From contig JBEULG010000026.1 of assembly GCA_041287425.1 (NCBI GenBank), positions 14,314 through 78,313 on the forward strand: a stretch of 64,000 nt of DNA, read 5' to 3'. Position 1 is the first letter of the stretch; each line of letters opens with the position of its first letter. This stretch comes from JAFGSI01 sp041287425 (GTDB lineage: Bacteria > Chloroflexota > Anaerolineae > Anaerolineales > Villigracilaceae). Made by a program: the position numbers and the translations under genes. Positions 35,316-43,036 of this stretch are shown one piece after another. A model generated the notes under the pieces. It was not told the origin of the DNA, did not search any database, and saw only the letters and a list, made by a program, of their open reading frames with translations.

Positions 35316-37117
35316 ATCTCCTCAAACTCCGCTCCTTTGTCACGGCCTATCTGCCGCAGATATTTCTCTCGATTTTGAACCTGGGGGGCATCACCGCCCT
35401 CAGCCTGTACACGCCGCGCATCATTCGCGCCGTCATTGACCAGGGCGTGCTGCACGCCGATACCGCCCTGCTTGTCCGCTCGGCCCTGCTGCTGCTCGGT
35501 ATTGGCCTGGCCTCGGCGGCGATGTCGGCGCTGCAGCGTTACCTGGCCGAGTGGATTGGCGGTCACATCGGCTACGATTTGCGCAACCGCCTCTACGACC
35601 ACATCCAAAACCTGTCGTTTTCATACCACGACCACGCCCAAACCGGTCAACTCATCAGCCGCTGCATCGAGGACGTGCGCGCCGTGCAGAACTTCATCGG
35701 CGGCTCGCTGGTCCATCTGGCGCAGATGTCCTTCCTGCTGGTCGGCGCGTTGACCCTCATGCTGCTGGCCAACTGGAAGTTGACTCTCATCGCCGTCCTG
35801 CCGCTCATCCCGCTGACCCTCATCACGTTGAACTTCGGCCGGCGCATCACCGAACTCTTCTTCAAGGTGGATACCCTGCTTGGCGACCTCTCGGCCCGCT
35901 TGCAGGAAAACGTCCTGGGCGTGCAGGTGGTGCGCGCCTTTGCCCGCGAACCCCACGAAATCGCCCGCTTCGACGCCACCAACCGCGCCTACTACCGGGC
36001 GCGCCTGAAGGTCATCGGCGAGTGGTCGAAGGTCATGCCGACCACCGACCTGCTGGTCACCCTCGGCACGATTCTCATCCTGTTCTTCGGCGGCCAGATG
36101 GTGCTGGCCAGGACGATGACCATCGGCGAAATCGTGGCCTTCAACGCCTATCTGGTGATGCTGGCCGCTCCGGCACAGGAACTGACCTGGCTGGTCAACG
36201 CGGCGGGGGAGGCCGGCGCGGGGGCGCGGCGCGTGCTCGAGGTCCTCGAAACGCCGCCGGAGATTGCCTCCCCGCCCGACGCCATTTCCCTGCCGAGCCT
36301 GCGCGGCGAGGTCGAGTTCCGCAACGTCTCGCTCAAATACCTGGACGAGAAGCGCGACTCGCTGACTGACATCCATCTCAAGGTCGAGCCGAATCGGGTC
36401 GTCGCCCTCATCGGGCCGACCGGTTCCGGCAAGACCTCACTGGTCAATCTCATCCCGCGCTTCTACGATGTGACCGAAGGCGCTGTGCTGGTGGACGGCC
36501 ACGACGTCCGCACGCTGGACCTGACTTCCCTGCGCCGTCAGATTGGCATCGTCCTGCAGACCTCGCTGCTGTTTTCGGATACGATTGCCGCCAACATCGC
36601 CTACGGGCGGCCAGACGCCTCGATGGATGAAATCATCGCCGCCGCCAAAGCCGCCCAGGCGCATGAGTTCATCATGTCTTTCGAGAAGGGGTATGAGACG
36701 GTCGTCGGCGAGCGCGGCGTGACCCTTTCGGGCGGGCAGCGGCAGCGCATCGCCATCGCCCGCGCCCTGCTGATGGACCCGCGCATCCTCATCCTGGACG
36801 ATTCCACCTCCAGCGTGGATATCCAGACCGAGGCGCTCATCCAGCAAGCCCTTGAGCGGCTGATGGAGGGACGCACCACCTTTGTCATCGCCCACCGCCT
36901 CGCCACCGTCCGCCGCGCTGACCTCATCGTGGTCATGGACAGGGGCCGCATCGTCCAGACCGGCACGCACGAGCAATTGCTGGCCGAGGGCGGGCTGTAT
37001 AAGGAAATCCACGATTTGCAGTTGATGCAGTACAAACCCTCGGAAGAGGTGGAAGAAGAAACTCAACTTATCTCGCCCGAATTTCAGCGTGTGCGTGCCG
37101 CCAATGAGTTGGGCTGA
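35309..37117 (+). CDS. Heterodimeric ABC exporter subunit with degenerate ATP site (pair 1)
   Basis: The 602-residue protein has six membrane helices (about 20-310) and a C-terminal ATPase. Walker A is GPTGSGKTSL and the signature is the canonical LSGGQRQR. Walker B ends ILILDDSTSSVD, so the catalytic Glu is Asp. This fits the non-catalytic-site subunit of heterodimeric multidrug exporters such as TM287/288 or LmrCD. Its partner is the next gene, whose signature is degenerate (SVGQ), so together they form one good and one poor ATP site. The substrate is unknown; MarR linkage suggests a drug-like compound. Confidence 0.92.
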   Translation: MTHLLKLRSFVTAYLPQIFLSILNLGGITALSLYTPRIIRAVIDQGVLHADTALLVRSALLLLGIGLASAAMSALQRYLAEWIGGHIGYDLRNRLYDHIQNLSFSYHDHAQTGQLISRCIEDVRAVQNFIGGSLVHLAQMSFLLVGALTLMLLANWKLTLIAVLPLIPLTLITLNFGRRITELFFKVDTLLGDLSARLQENVLGVQVVRAFAREPHEIARFDATNRAYYRARLKVIGEWSKVMPTTDLLVTLGTILILFFGGQMVLARTMTIGEIVAFNAYLVMLAAPAQELTWLVNAAGEAGAGARRVLEVLETPPEIASPPDAISLPSLRGEVEFRNVSLKYLDEKRDSLTDIHLKVEPNRVVALIGPTGSGKTSLVNLIPRFYDVTEGAVLVDGHDVRTLDLTSLRRQIGIVLQTSLLFSDTIAANIAYGRPDASMDEIIAAAKAAQAHEFIMSFEKGYETVVGERGVTLSGGQRQRIAIARALLMDPRILILDDSTSSVDIQTEALIQQALERLMEGRTTFVIAHRLATVRRADLIVVMDRGRIVQTGTHEQLLAEGGLYKEIHDLQLMQYKPSEEVEEETQLISPEFQRVRAANELG

Positions 37118-37122
37118 CTCCC

Positions 37123-37185
37123 GACCATCCGACCATCAGACTATCCGACCATCCGACTATCAGACTATCAGACTATCAGACTATG
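37123..37185. repeat. Octamer tandem repeat between two ABC genes
   Basis: Seven to eight 8-base units (CGACCATC, AGACTATC, CGACTATC) fill the gap. The last unit supplies the ATG of the next gene at 37183, and no ribosome site is visible. Confidence 0.82.
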
Positions 37186-38976
37186 ACCACCATCACCCCT
37201 CCAGCCTACGTGACCCAATCGGAGGAACAGTTCTACAAAGCCTACGACCCGCAGGTGACGCGGCGGCTGCTTGGCTTTCTGGCTCCCTATAAGGGGCCGA
37301 TGCTGCTGGCGCTGATTTTGATGCTCGGCGCGACCGCCACCAGCGTAGCCGGCCCCTACTTCGTCAAGATGGCGATTGACGACGGCCTGAGCGCCGGCGA
37401 TCCCTTCGCCCTGCGGACGGCCGTCCTGCTCTATTTGGGCGCCACCCTGCTGCGCTGGATTTTCATCTATACGCGCGTCAACCTCATGGCCCGCGTCGGC
37501 CAGTCGGTCATCTACGACTTGCGTAAGACGCTCTTTGCCCACCTGCAAAAACTCTCGCTCTCGTTCTACAGCCGCTACTCGGTCGGGCGGGTCATCACGC
37601 GCGTCATCAACGATGTCGAGACCCTGCGCGAGTTCATCACCTGGGCCATCCTGGCGATTGCCCGCGACCTGTTCTCGCTGCTCGGCATCGTCATCGCCAT
37701 GCTGGCCCTGAACGTGCGCCTTTCGCTGGTCACCTTTGCCACCCTGCCGCTCATGGCGCTGGCGACCTACATCTTCCGCAAGAACCTGCGAATCGCCTAC
37801 CGCAAGGTGCGGGCGGCCGTCTCGTGGGTCAATTCGGTGCTGGCCGAAAACATCAACGGCATCCGCGTCGTCCAGGCGTTCAGCCGTCAGCAGCGCAACT
37901 ACGCGACCTTCCGCGATTACACCAACCGCTACCACCTCCAGACCGTCCTGCACGCCGCCAAAGTGGCCGCTTCCTTCGTGCCGGTGGTGGACATCCTCGG
38001 CGCGCTGGCCACCGCCGCGGTGGTCTGGCTGGGCGGCGCGGCCGTGCTGGGCGAGACGATTACCGCCGGCGTGCTGGTGGCCTTCGTCCTCTACATCGAA
38101 CGCTTCTTCGACCCCATCCGCGACCTCTTCCGCCGCTTCGACACCCTCCAATCCACGATGGCGGGCGGCGAGCGCCTGCTCAACCTGCTCGACAGCCCGG
38201 TCGAGGTCCAGGACGCGCCCGATGCGCTGGACCTGCCGCCCATTCGCGGCGAGGTCCGCTTCGAGAACGTCTCCTTCCATTATGCCGACGACCCGGCCCT
38301 GGTGCTGGAAGACATCAACCTGACCGTCCACCCCGGCGAGACCGTTGCCCTGGTGGGCGAAACCGGCGCCGGCAAGACCACGCTCATCAAACTGGTCGCC
38401 CGCTTCCACGACCCCACCGCCGGCCGTGTCCGGGTAGACGGCTGCGACCTGCGGACGGTGACTCAGCACAGTTTGCGCTCTCAGATGGGCATCGTCTTGC
38501 AGGACCCCTTCCTGTTCAACGGTTCGGTCAAGGAGAACATCAAATTCGGGCGTCCCGAAGCCTCCGACGCCGAAGTGGAGGCCGCCGCGCGGGCGGTCAA
38601 CGCCCACGAGTTCATCCTCGGCCTGAAAGACGGCTACGACACCTCGGTCGAGGAGGGCGGGGTGGTGCTGTCGGTCGGTCAGCGTCAACTTATCTCCTTC
38701 GCCCGCGCCCTGCTGGCCGACCCGCGCATTCTCATCCTCGACGAGGCCACCTCCTCGGTGGACACACAGACCGAGCAAGTCATCCAGCAGGCCCTGCGCA
38801 CCCTGCTGCGCGGCCGGACGGCCTTTGTCATCGCCCATCGCCTCTCGACCATCGTCAACGCCGACCGCATTGTGGTCATCCACGGGGGGCGCATCATCGA
38901 GCAAGGCACGCACGCCGAATTGCTGGCTCGCGGCGGCATGTACGCCGACTTGTACCGCACCGGATTCCAGGAGTAG
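37183..38976 (+). CDS. Heterodimeric ABC exporter subunit with consensus catalytic Glu (pair 1)
   Basis: The 597-residue half-transporter has six helices and an ATPase with Walker A GETGAGKTTL, a degenerate signature LSVGQRQL, and Walker B ILILDEATSSVD with the catalytic Glu, then the His in VIAHRLST. It complements the preceding gene product: the catalytic site joins its Walker motifs to the partner's LSGGQ. The gene is separated from its partner only by an octamer repeat array. The TrmH-family gene starts 14 bases after its stop. Confidence 0.93.
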   Translation: MTTITPPAYVTQSEEQFYKAYDPQVTRRLLGFLAPYKGPMLLALILMLGATATSVAGPYFVKMAIDDGLSAGDPFALRTAVLLYLGATLLRWIFIYTRVNLMARVGQSVIYDLRKTLFAHLQKLSLSFYSRYSVGRVITRVINDVETLREFITWAILAIARDLFSLLGIVIAMLALNVRLSLVTFATLPLMALATYIFRKNLRIAYRKVRAAVSWVNSVLAENINGIRVVQAFSRQQRNYATFRDYTNRYHLQTVLHAAKVAASFVPVVDILGALATAAVVWLGGAAVLGETITAGVLVAFVLYIERFFDPIRDLFRRFDTLQSTMAGGERLLNLLDSPVEVQDAPDALDLPPIRGEVRFENVSFHYADDPALVLEDINLTVHPGETVALVGETGAGKTTLIKLVARFHDPTAGRVRVDGCDLRTVTQHSLRSQMGIVLQDPFLFNGSVKENIKFGRPEASDAEVEAAARAVNAHEFILGLKDGYDTSVEEGGVVLSVGQRQLISFARALLADPRILILDEATSSVDTQTEQVIQQALRTLLRGRTAFVIAHRLSTIVNADRIVVIHGGRIIEQGTHAELLARGGMYADLYRTGFQE

Positions 38977-38990
38977 AGTATACTGAAGAC

Positions 38991-39779
38991 ATGCCCGGAA
39001 TCACCAGCCTGCAAAACACGCGTGTCAAAACCATCGTCAAACTGCGCGATGACCGCCGCGCCCGTCAGCGCGAGGGGGTGACGCTTGTCGAAGGCTGCTA
39101 CGAAATCGAACTGGCCCTGGCCGGCGGCCTGCGCCCGCGCGAAGTCTTCTTCTGCGAGGAACTCGCCGCCGGCAAGCGGGTGGCGGGTCTGGACCTGGAG
39201 CCGGTGACCGTTTCGCGGCCGGTCTTCGAGAAGATGAGTCATCGCGAAGGCCCCGATGGCTGGCTGGCCGTCTTCCCCGTGCCGCGCCGGACCCTCGACC
39301 GGCTCCCGCTTTCCCCCGCGCCGCTGCTCGTCCTGGCCGAATCGGTCGAGAAGCCCGGCAACCTGGGCGCCATCCTGCGCACCGCCGACGCCGCCGGTGT
39401 GGACGCGCTGCTCGTCTGCGACCCGCGCGTGGATTTGTACAACCCCAACGTCGTGCGCGCCAGCCGCGGCACGCTCTTCACCGTCCCGGCAGTCGAGACG
39501 GCTTCCGCCGAGGCGCTGACCTGGCTGCGGCAGCGCGGCGTCCGTCTGCTGGCAGCCACGCCCCAGGCCGAGACGCTCCACTTCGAGGCGGATTGGCGCG
39601 GCCCGGTCTGTCTCGCCGTCGGCGCGGAGGACGAGGGCCTGACCAATTTCTGGCTCGAAAACGCCGACCTGCGGGTCAAAATCCCGATGGCGGGCAAGGT
39701 CAACTCGTTGAATGTCTCGGTCTCGGCGGCGATTATTCTCTACGAAGCCGTTCGGCAGAGAAGGCAAACCGGCAGGTAG
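38991..39779 (+). CDS. TrmH/SpoU-family RNA 2'-O-methyltransferase
   Basis: The 262-residue protein has a substrate-binding N-terminal part (SLQNTRVKTIVKLRDDRRAR, L30e-like, to about 95) and a knotted SPOUT domain. The motifs are EKPGNLGAILRTADAAGVDALL (motif 1 with Asn/Arg), VCLAVGAEDEGLT (motif 2) and KIPMAGKVNSLNVSVSAAIILYE (motif 3). It methylates rRNA or tRNA ribose using SAM; the target nucleotide is unknown. A TATACT hexamer lies 6 bases before the ATG with no ribosome site, which suggests a leaderless mRNA from an internal promoter. The frame stays open far upstream, but that is a shadow of the ABC gene. Confidence 0.9.
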   Translation: MPGITSLQNTRVKTIVKLRDDRRARQREGVTLVEGCYEIELALAGGLRPREVFFCEELAAGKRVAGLDLEPVTVSRPVFEKMSHREGPDGWLAVFPVPRRTLDRLPLSPAPLLVLAESVEKPGNLGAILRTADAAGVDALLVCDPRVDLYNPNVVRASRGTLFTVPAVETASAEALTWLRQRGVRLLAATPQAETLHFEADWRGPVCLAVGAEDEGLTNFWLENADLRVKIPMAGKVNSLNVSVSAAIILYEAVRQRRQTGR

Positions 39780-39832
39780 CCGCCAGGCGTCGCATTGAAA
39801 TTTTGAATTTTTCTGCAAAGGGGAGGCTGCTT

Positions 39833-40390
39833 GTGAAAACCATTTTGGAGTCCGTTTCCCACCTCAATCATTTTTACCCCACTGTGGCGGCGGTGGTAGC
39901 CGTGCATGGCAAAGAACGCCCCAACGCGCTGGCCTGCGCCTGGCATTCACCGCTTTCCTTTTCGCCGCCGCTCTACGGTGTGCTGATTTCCGAAAAACGC
40001 TATTCGTACCGGCTGATTGTCGAGGCGGGCGGCTTTTCGGTCAATTTCCTGCCTTTTGAGCAGGCCGAGAAAATTGCCGGCGTGGGGCGCAACTCGGGCC
40101 GCGACATGGACAAATTCGCCGTCTTCGACCTGAAGACCGAGCCGACCGAGGCCCTGGCCCCCATCCTGCAGGATGCCTACGCGGCCTACGAGTGCCGCCT
40201 GGTCGAGCGCCATGTCTGCGGCGACCACGACCTGTTCGTAGGCGAAATCGTCCGCATCCACATGGACGAGGCCGCCTTCGAGGAAACTGTCCTGGCGGTG
40301 GGGCGCGTCCATCCGGCGCTCTACCTGGGCGCCGACTTGTACACCACTACCGCCGAGATTTCCCCGCGCCGCTTGCGAGGCAAGAAATAG
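39833..40390 (+). CDS. Flavin reductase-like FMN-binding protein
   Basis: The 185-residue protein is a flavin-reductase-domain/flavoredoxin-type protein with a split-barrel FMN fold. Visible are VAAVVAVHGKERPNALACAWHSPLSFSPPLYGVLIS at the start and GGFSVNFLPFEQAEKI in the middle, both family typical. The GTG at 39833 is preceded by GGGAGG. It may reduce flavins or act as an electron carrier. The next gene starts 1 base after its stop, so the two are probably made together. Confidence 0.82.
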   Translation: MKTILESVSHLNHFYPTVAAVVAVHGKERPNALACAWHSPLSFSPPLYGVLISEKRYSYRLIVEAGGFSVNFLPFEQAEKIAGVGRNSGRDMDKFAVFDLKTEPTEALAPILQDAYAAYECRLVERHVCGDHDLFVGEIVRIHMDEAAFEETVLAVGRVHPALYLGADLYTTTAEISPRRLRGKK

Positions 40391-40391
40391 G

Positions 40392-40856
40392 ATGGCCCGC
40401 AGATCGCCCCGCAAGCGCACGCTGGCGGAGCGTTTTCCGCCTTCTGAACCCTGCACCTGTGCGGTGTGTGTGGGCTACTGCGCCCGCCCCGGCTGGTGGA
40501 CGGTGGAGGAGGCCGCCCGCGCCCTCGAGGCCGGCTACGGCGGGCGGATGATGCTGGAGATGTCCCCTGACCGCACCTTTGGCGTTCTCTCCCCTGCTTT
40601 TCGCGGCAACGAGGTGGACTTTGCCCGTCAGCAGTTTGCCGGCAATGGCTGCACCTTCCTGAAAGACGAGCGCTGCGAACTGTTCGGCACGGGATTCCAG
40701 CCGCTGGAGTGCCGTCACGTCCATCACGCCGACCCCGGCTCCGGGGCGCGCATCCACGCTGCGCTGGAGCGGGACTGGAATACCCCCGCCGGCCGCGCTC
40801 TGATCGTCCGCTGGAGCAAAGAGACCGGCTTTTGGGCGCACATCCTTCCGAGATAA
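40392..40856 (+). CDS. YkgJ-like cysteine cluster protein
   Basis: The 154-residue protein is rich in Cys near both ends: CTCAVCVGYC at 20-29, GNGCTFLKDERCELFG near 85-100 and LECRH near 110. This spacing resembles the YkgJ family of putative zinc or Fe-S cluster binding proteins. The function is unknown. It follows the flavin reductase gene by one base, and may exchange electrons with that flavoprotein, which is inference only. Confidence 0.7.
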   Translation: MARRSPRKRTLAERFPPSEPCTCAVCVGYCARPGWWTVEEAARALEAGYGGRMMLEMSPDRTFGVLSPAFRGNEVDFARQQFAGNGCTFLKDERCELFGTGFQPLECRHVHHADPGSGARIHAALERDWNTPAGRALIVRWSKETGFWAHILPR

Positions 40857-40960
40857 ACCGCCAAGGCGCCAAGACGCCGGTTTTTCTGTGAGTTCGCCAA
40901 GCCTTCTTGGCGCCTTTAACAACGAATCTTGGCGTTCTCAGCGCCTTGGCGGTGAGAAAA
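40857..40960. repeat. Complex palindrome, CCGCCAAGGCGCC family
   Basis: ACCGCCAAGGCGCCAAGACG at the left pairs in part with CAGCGCCTTGGCGGT at the right, with further GCCAAG/CTTGGC arms between. The left 33 bases match 44886-44918 at about 30 positions. Confidence 0.7.
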
Positions 40961-40988
40961 ATATCATTCTGCGCAAGCCCTATTCTTT

Positions 40989-42818
40989 TTACTTTATCAC
41001 CGGCACAGCGTTCGGCACGGCGACCCCATAGGCCTGCTCCTTCTCGAACTTGAACTGCCGCGTGTACAGGCGGTAGTAGTGGCCGCGCTGTTTGAGCAGT
41101 TCGGCGTGCGTGCCGCTTTCGGCGATTCGCCCGCCCTCGATGACCACAATCCGGTCGGCGCGCTTGATGGTGCTCAGGCGGTGGGCGATGACGAAGGACG
41201 TGCGGCCGCGCATCAGGGCTTCCATGCCGCGCTGGATGAGCGCCTCGGTCAGCGTGTCCACGCTGGAGGTGGCCTCGTCCAGGATGAGAATCTCCGGGTT
41301 CGCCAGCACGGCGCGGGCGATGCTGATGAGTTGCTTCTGCCCGACCGAGAGCAGACTCCCGCCCTCGCCGACCGGCTGGTCGTAGCCTTTCTCGAAGGAG
41401 ATGATGAAATCGTGGGCGCCGGCCAGTTTGGCGGCCGCCTCGATCTCCTCGTCGCCGGCCTCCAGGCGGCCGTAGCGCAGGTTCTCGCGAATCGTGCCGG
41501 AGAACAGGTGCGGGGTCTGCAGGACGACGCCGATGCGCGATTGAATCGATTCGAGCGTGTAATCGCGGTAGTCGCGCCCGTTGATGCGGATGACGCCGGC
41601 GGTCGGCTCGTAGAAGCGGCACAGCAGGTTGACGATGGTCGTCTTGCCGCCGCCGGTCTCGCCGACCAGGGCCACCGTCTCGCCCGGCTCGACCCGCAGG
41701 CTGAAATCTTGGATGACCGGTTTGCCGTCCTCGTAGGCGAAGGAGACGCGCTCGAACTCGATGATGCCGCGCAGGCTGGGGGCGGGGAGGGCGTCGGGCC
41801 GGTTGCGGACCTCGGGCGGGGTATCCAGCAATTTGAAGATGCGCTCGGCCGAGGCGACCGCGTGCTGCATTTCGGCGTAGACGCGCGCCAGGTCTTGCAC
41901 CGGCCAAATCATGAAGGTCAGGTACGAGACGAAGGCGTGGATGTCGCCGACGCTGAAGCGGGCGCTCAGGCTCTGCATCCCGCCGTACCAGACGATGGCG
42001 CCCAGGGCGAAAGCCGAGACGATTTGCACGGTCGGCAGGAAGAGCGCCGAGAGCCAGGCAGCGCGGAAGGAGGCGCGGAACATGTCATCGGTCAGGCGCG
42101 AAAACTCGCGCAGGTTTTCGTCCTCGCGGCCGAGCGCCTTGACGACGCGCACGCCCTGGATGTTCTGGTTGTACTCGCCGGTGATCTTCGAGTTGGCGCG
42201 GCGGCTCTTGCGGAATTCCACCAGAATTTTCTTGCGGAAGTTGACGGCGATGACCAGCAGGATGGGGATGATGCTGAAGACAATCAGCGCCAGTTTCCAG
42301 TTGATGGCCAGCATGAAGACGACCGAGGAGATGACGCTGACGACTGCCCAGGTCACATCCAGTAGCCCCCAGGTCATCAGGCTGGAGACGCGCCCCGAGT
42401 CCGATGTGACGCGCGCCATCAGCCGCCCGACCGCGTTCTGGCTGTAGAACGAGAGCGAGAGGTCCTGCAGGTGATTGAAGAGCGCCTTGCGGATGTCGTA
42501 CTGGATGCGCTCGCCGAGGATGCCGGCCAGGTAGATGAAACCGAAGACCAGCGCCGCCTGGACGAGTTGCAGGCTGCCGTAGTAGGCCGCGTAGCGCCAG
42601 ATGGTGGGGATGCTGCCGCGGCCGATGCCTTCGTCAATCAGGCCGCGGTTGATGTAGGTGAAGAGGGCGTCCAGGCCGGCGGTCAGGGCGATGGTGAACA
42701 GGAAGCCGACCATCCAGCGCCAGTGGGGCTTGAGCAGTCCCAGGATGCGCCGGAATGTCGCTCCGGTGAGGGGACTGGTGTGTTCTTCTTCTTCGAGTTC
42801 GATGATGTCGTCAGACAT
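40989..42818 (-). CDS. Heterodimeric ABC exporter subunit with consensus catalytic Glu (pair 2)
   Basis: The 609-residue half-transporter has six helices and an ATPase with Walker A GETGGGKTTI, degenerate signature LSVGQKQL, Walker B ILILDEATSSVD and the His in VIAHRLST. It pairs with the product of 43035-44867, which has the Asp-type Walker B. It is the second cistron of that operon, separated by a 216-base gap with repeats and an S23 remnant. It points towards the MarR-controlled operon, so the two exporter operons converge here. Confidence 0.93.
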   Translation of the reverse strand: MSDDIIELEEEEHTSPLTGATFRRILGLLKPHWRWMVGFLFTIALTAGLDALFTYINRGLIDEGIGRGSIPTIWRYAAYYGSLQLVQAALVFGFIYLAGILGERIQYDIRKALFNHLQDLSLSFYSQNAVGRLMARVTSDSGRVSSLMTWGLLDVTWAVVSVISSVVFMLAINWKLALIVFSIIPILLVIAVNFRKKILVEFRKSRRANSKITGEYNQNIQGVRVVKALGREDENLREFSRLTDDMFRASFRAAWLSALFLPTVQIVSAFALGAIVWYGGMQSLSARFSVGDIHAFVSYLTFMIWPVQDLARVYAEMQHAVASAERIFKLLDTPPEVRNRPDALPAPSLRGIIEFERVSFAYEDGKPVIQDFSLRVEPGETVALVGETGGGKTTIVNLLCRFYEPTAGVIRINGRDYRDYTLESIQSRIGVVLQTPHLFSGTIRENLRYGRLEAGDEEIEAAAKLAGAHDFIISFEKGYDQPVGEGGSLLSVGQKQLISIARAVLANPEILILDEATSSVDTLTEALIQRGMEALMRGRTSFVIAHRLSTIKRADRIVVIEGGRIAESGTHAELLKQRGHYYRLYTRQFKFEKEQAYGVAVPNAVPVIK

Positions 42819-42830
42819 GGTGAATCTCCA

Positions 42831-42863
42831 TAAAGGATGAAGGATGAATTATGAAGGATGAAA
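42831..42863. repeat. GGATGAA heptamer-type repeat
   Basis: Degenerate GGATGAA/TTATGAA units flank one side of the S23 remnant; the complementary type is at 42995-43036. Confidence 0.65.
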
Positions 42864-42881
42864 GTCAAACGCGAGTTCTGC

Positions 42882-42977
42882 TTATTTCTTGTTCATCCTT
42901 TTCTTGATTCTCATCACAATCCTCAAGGCAAAATCACTTGTCCGCGTTTTTAAATCTTGTGGCGTCTTCGTTTCCAC
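42882..42977 (-). pseudogene. Truncated four-helix bundle (S23-type) ORF
   Basis: A 31-codon frame starts with GTG at 42977 behind AAGGAG and ends at TAA (42884-42882). The peptide, METKTPQDLKTRTSDFALRI plus a basic tail, resembles the first helix of S23 four-helix bundle proteins, then stops. It is read as the decayed remnant of a gene like 31281-31736. As there, short tandem repeats lie on both sides. It could also be a small expressed peptide. Confidence 0.5.
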
Positions 42978-42994
42978 CGGTTTGTCTCCTTTCT

Positions 42995-43036
42995 TAATCC
43001 ATTCATTCATCATTCATCATTCAGCGTTCATCATTC
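42995..43036. repeat. ATTCATC heptamer-type repeat
   Basis: Units such as ATTCATC, ATTCATC and ATTCAGC run up to the stop of the ABC gene. They are the complement of the GATGAA units at 42831-42863. Confidence 0.7.

Noticed and set aside
37824..38990. Upstream extension of the TrmH-family gene into the ABC gene
   Set aside because: The extra region is a different frame of the ABC transporter; the methyltransferase domain starts at the ATG at 38991.
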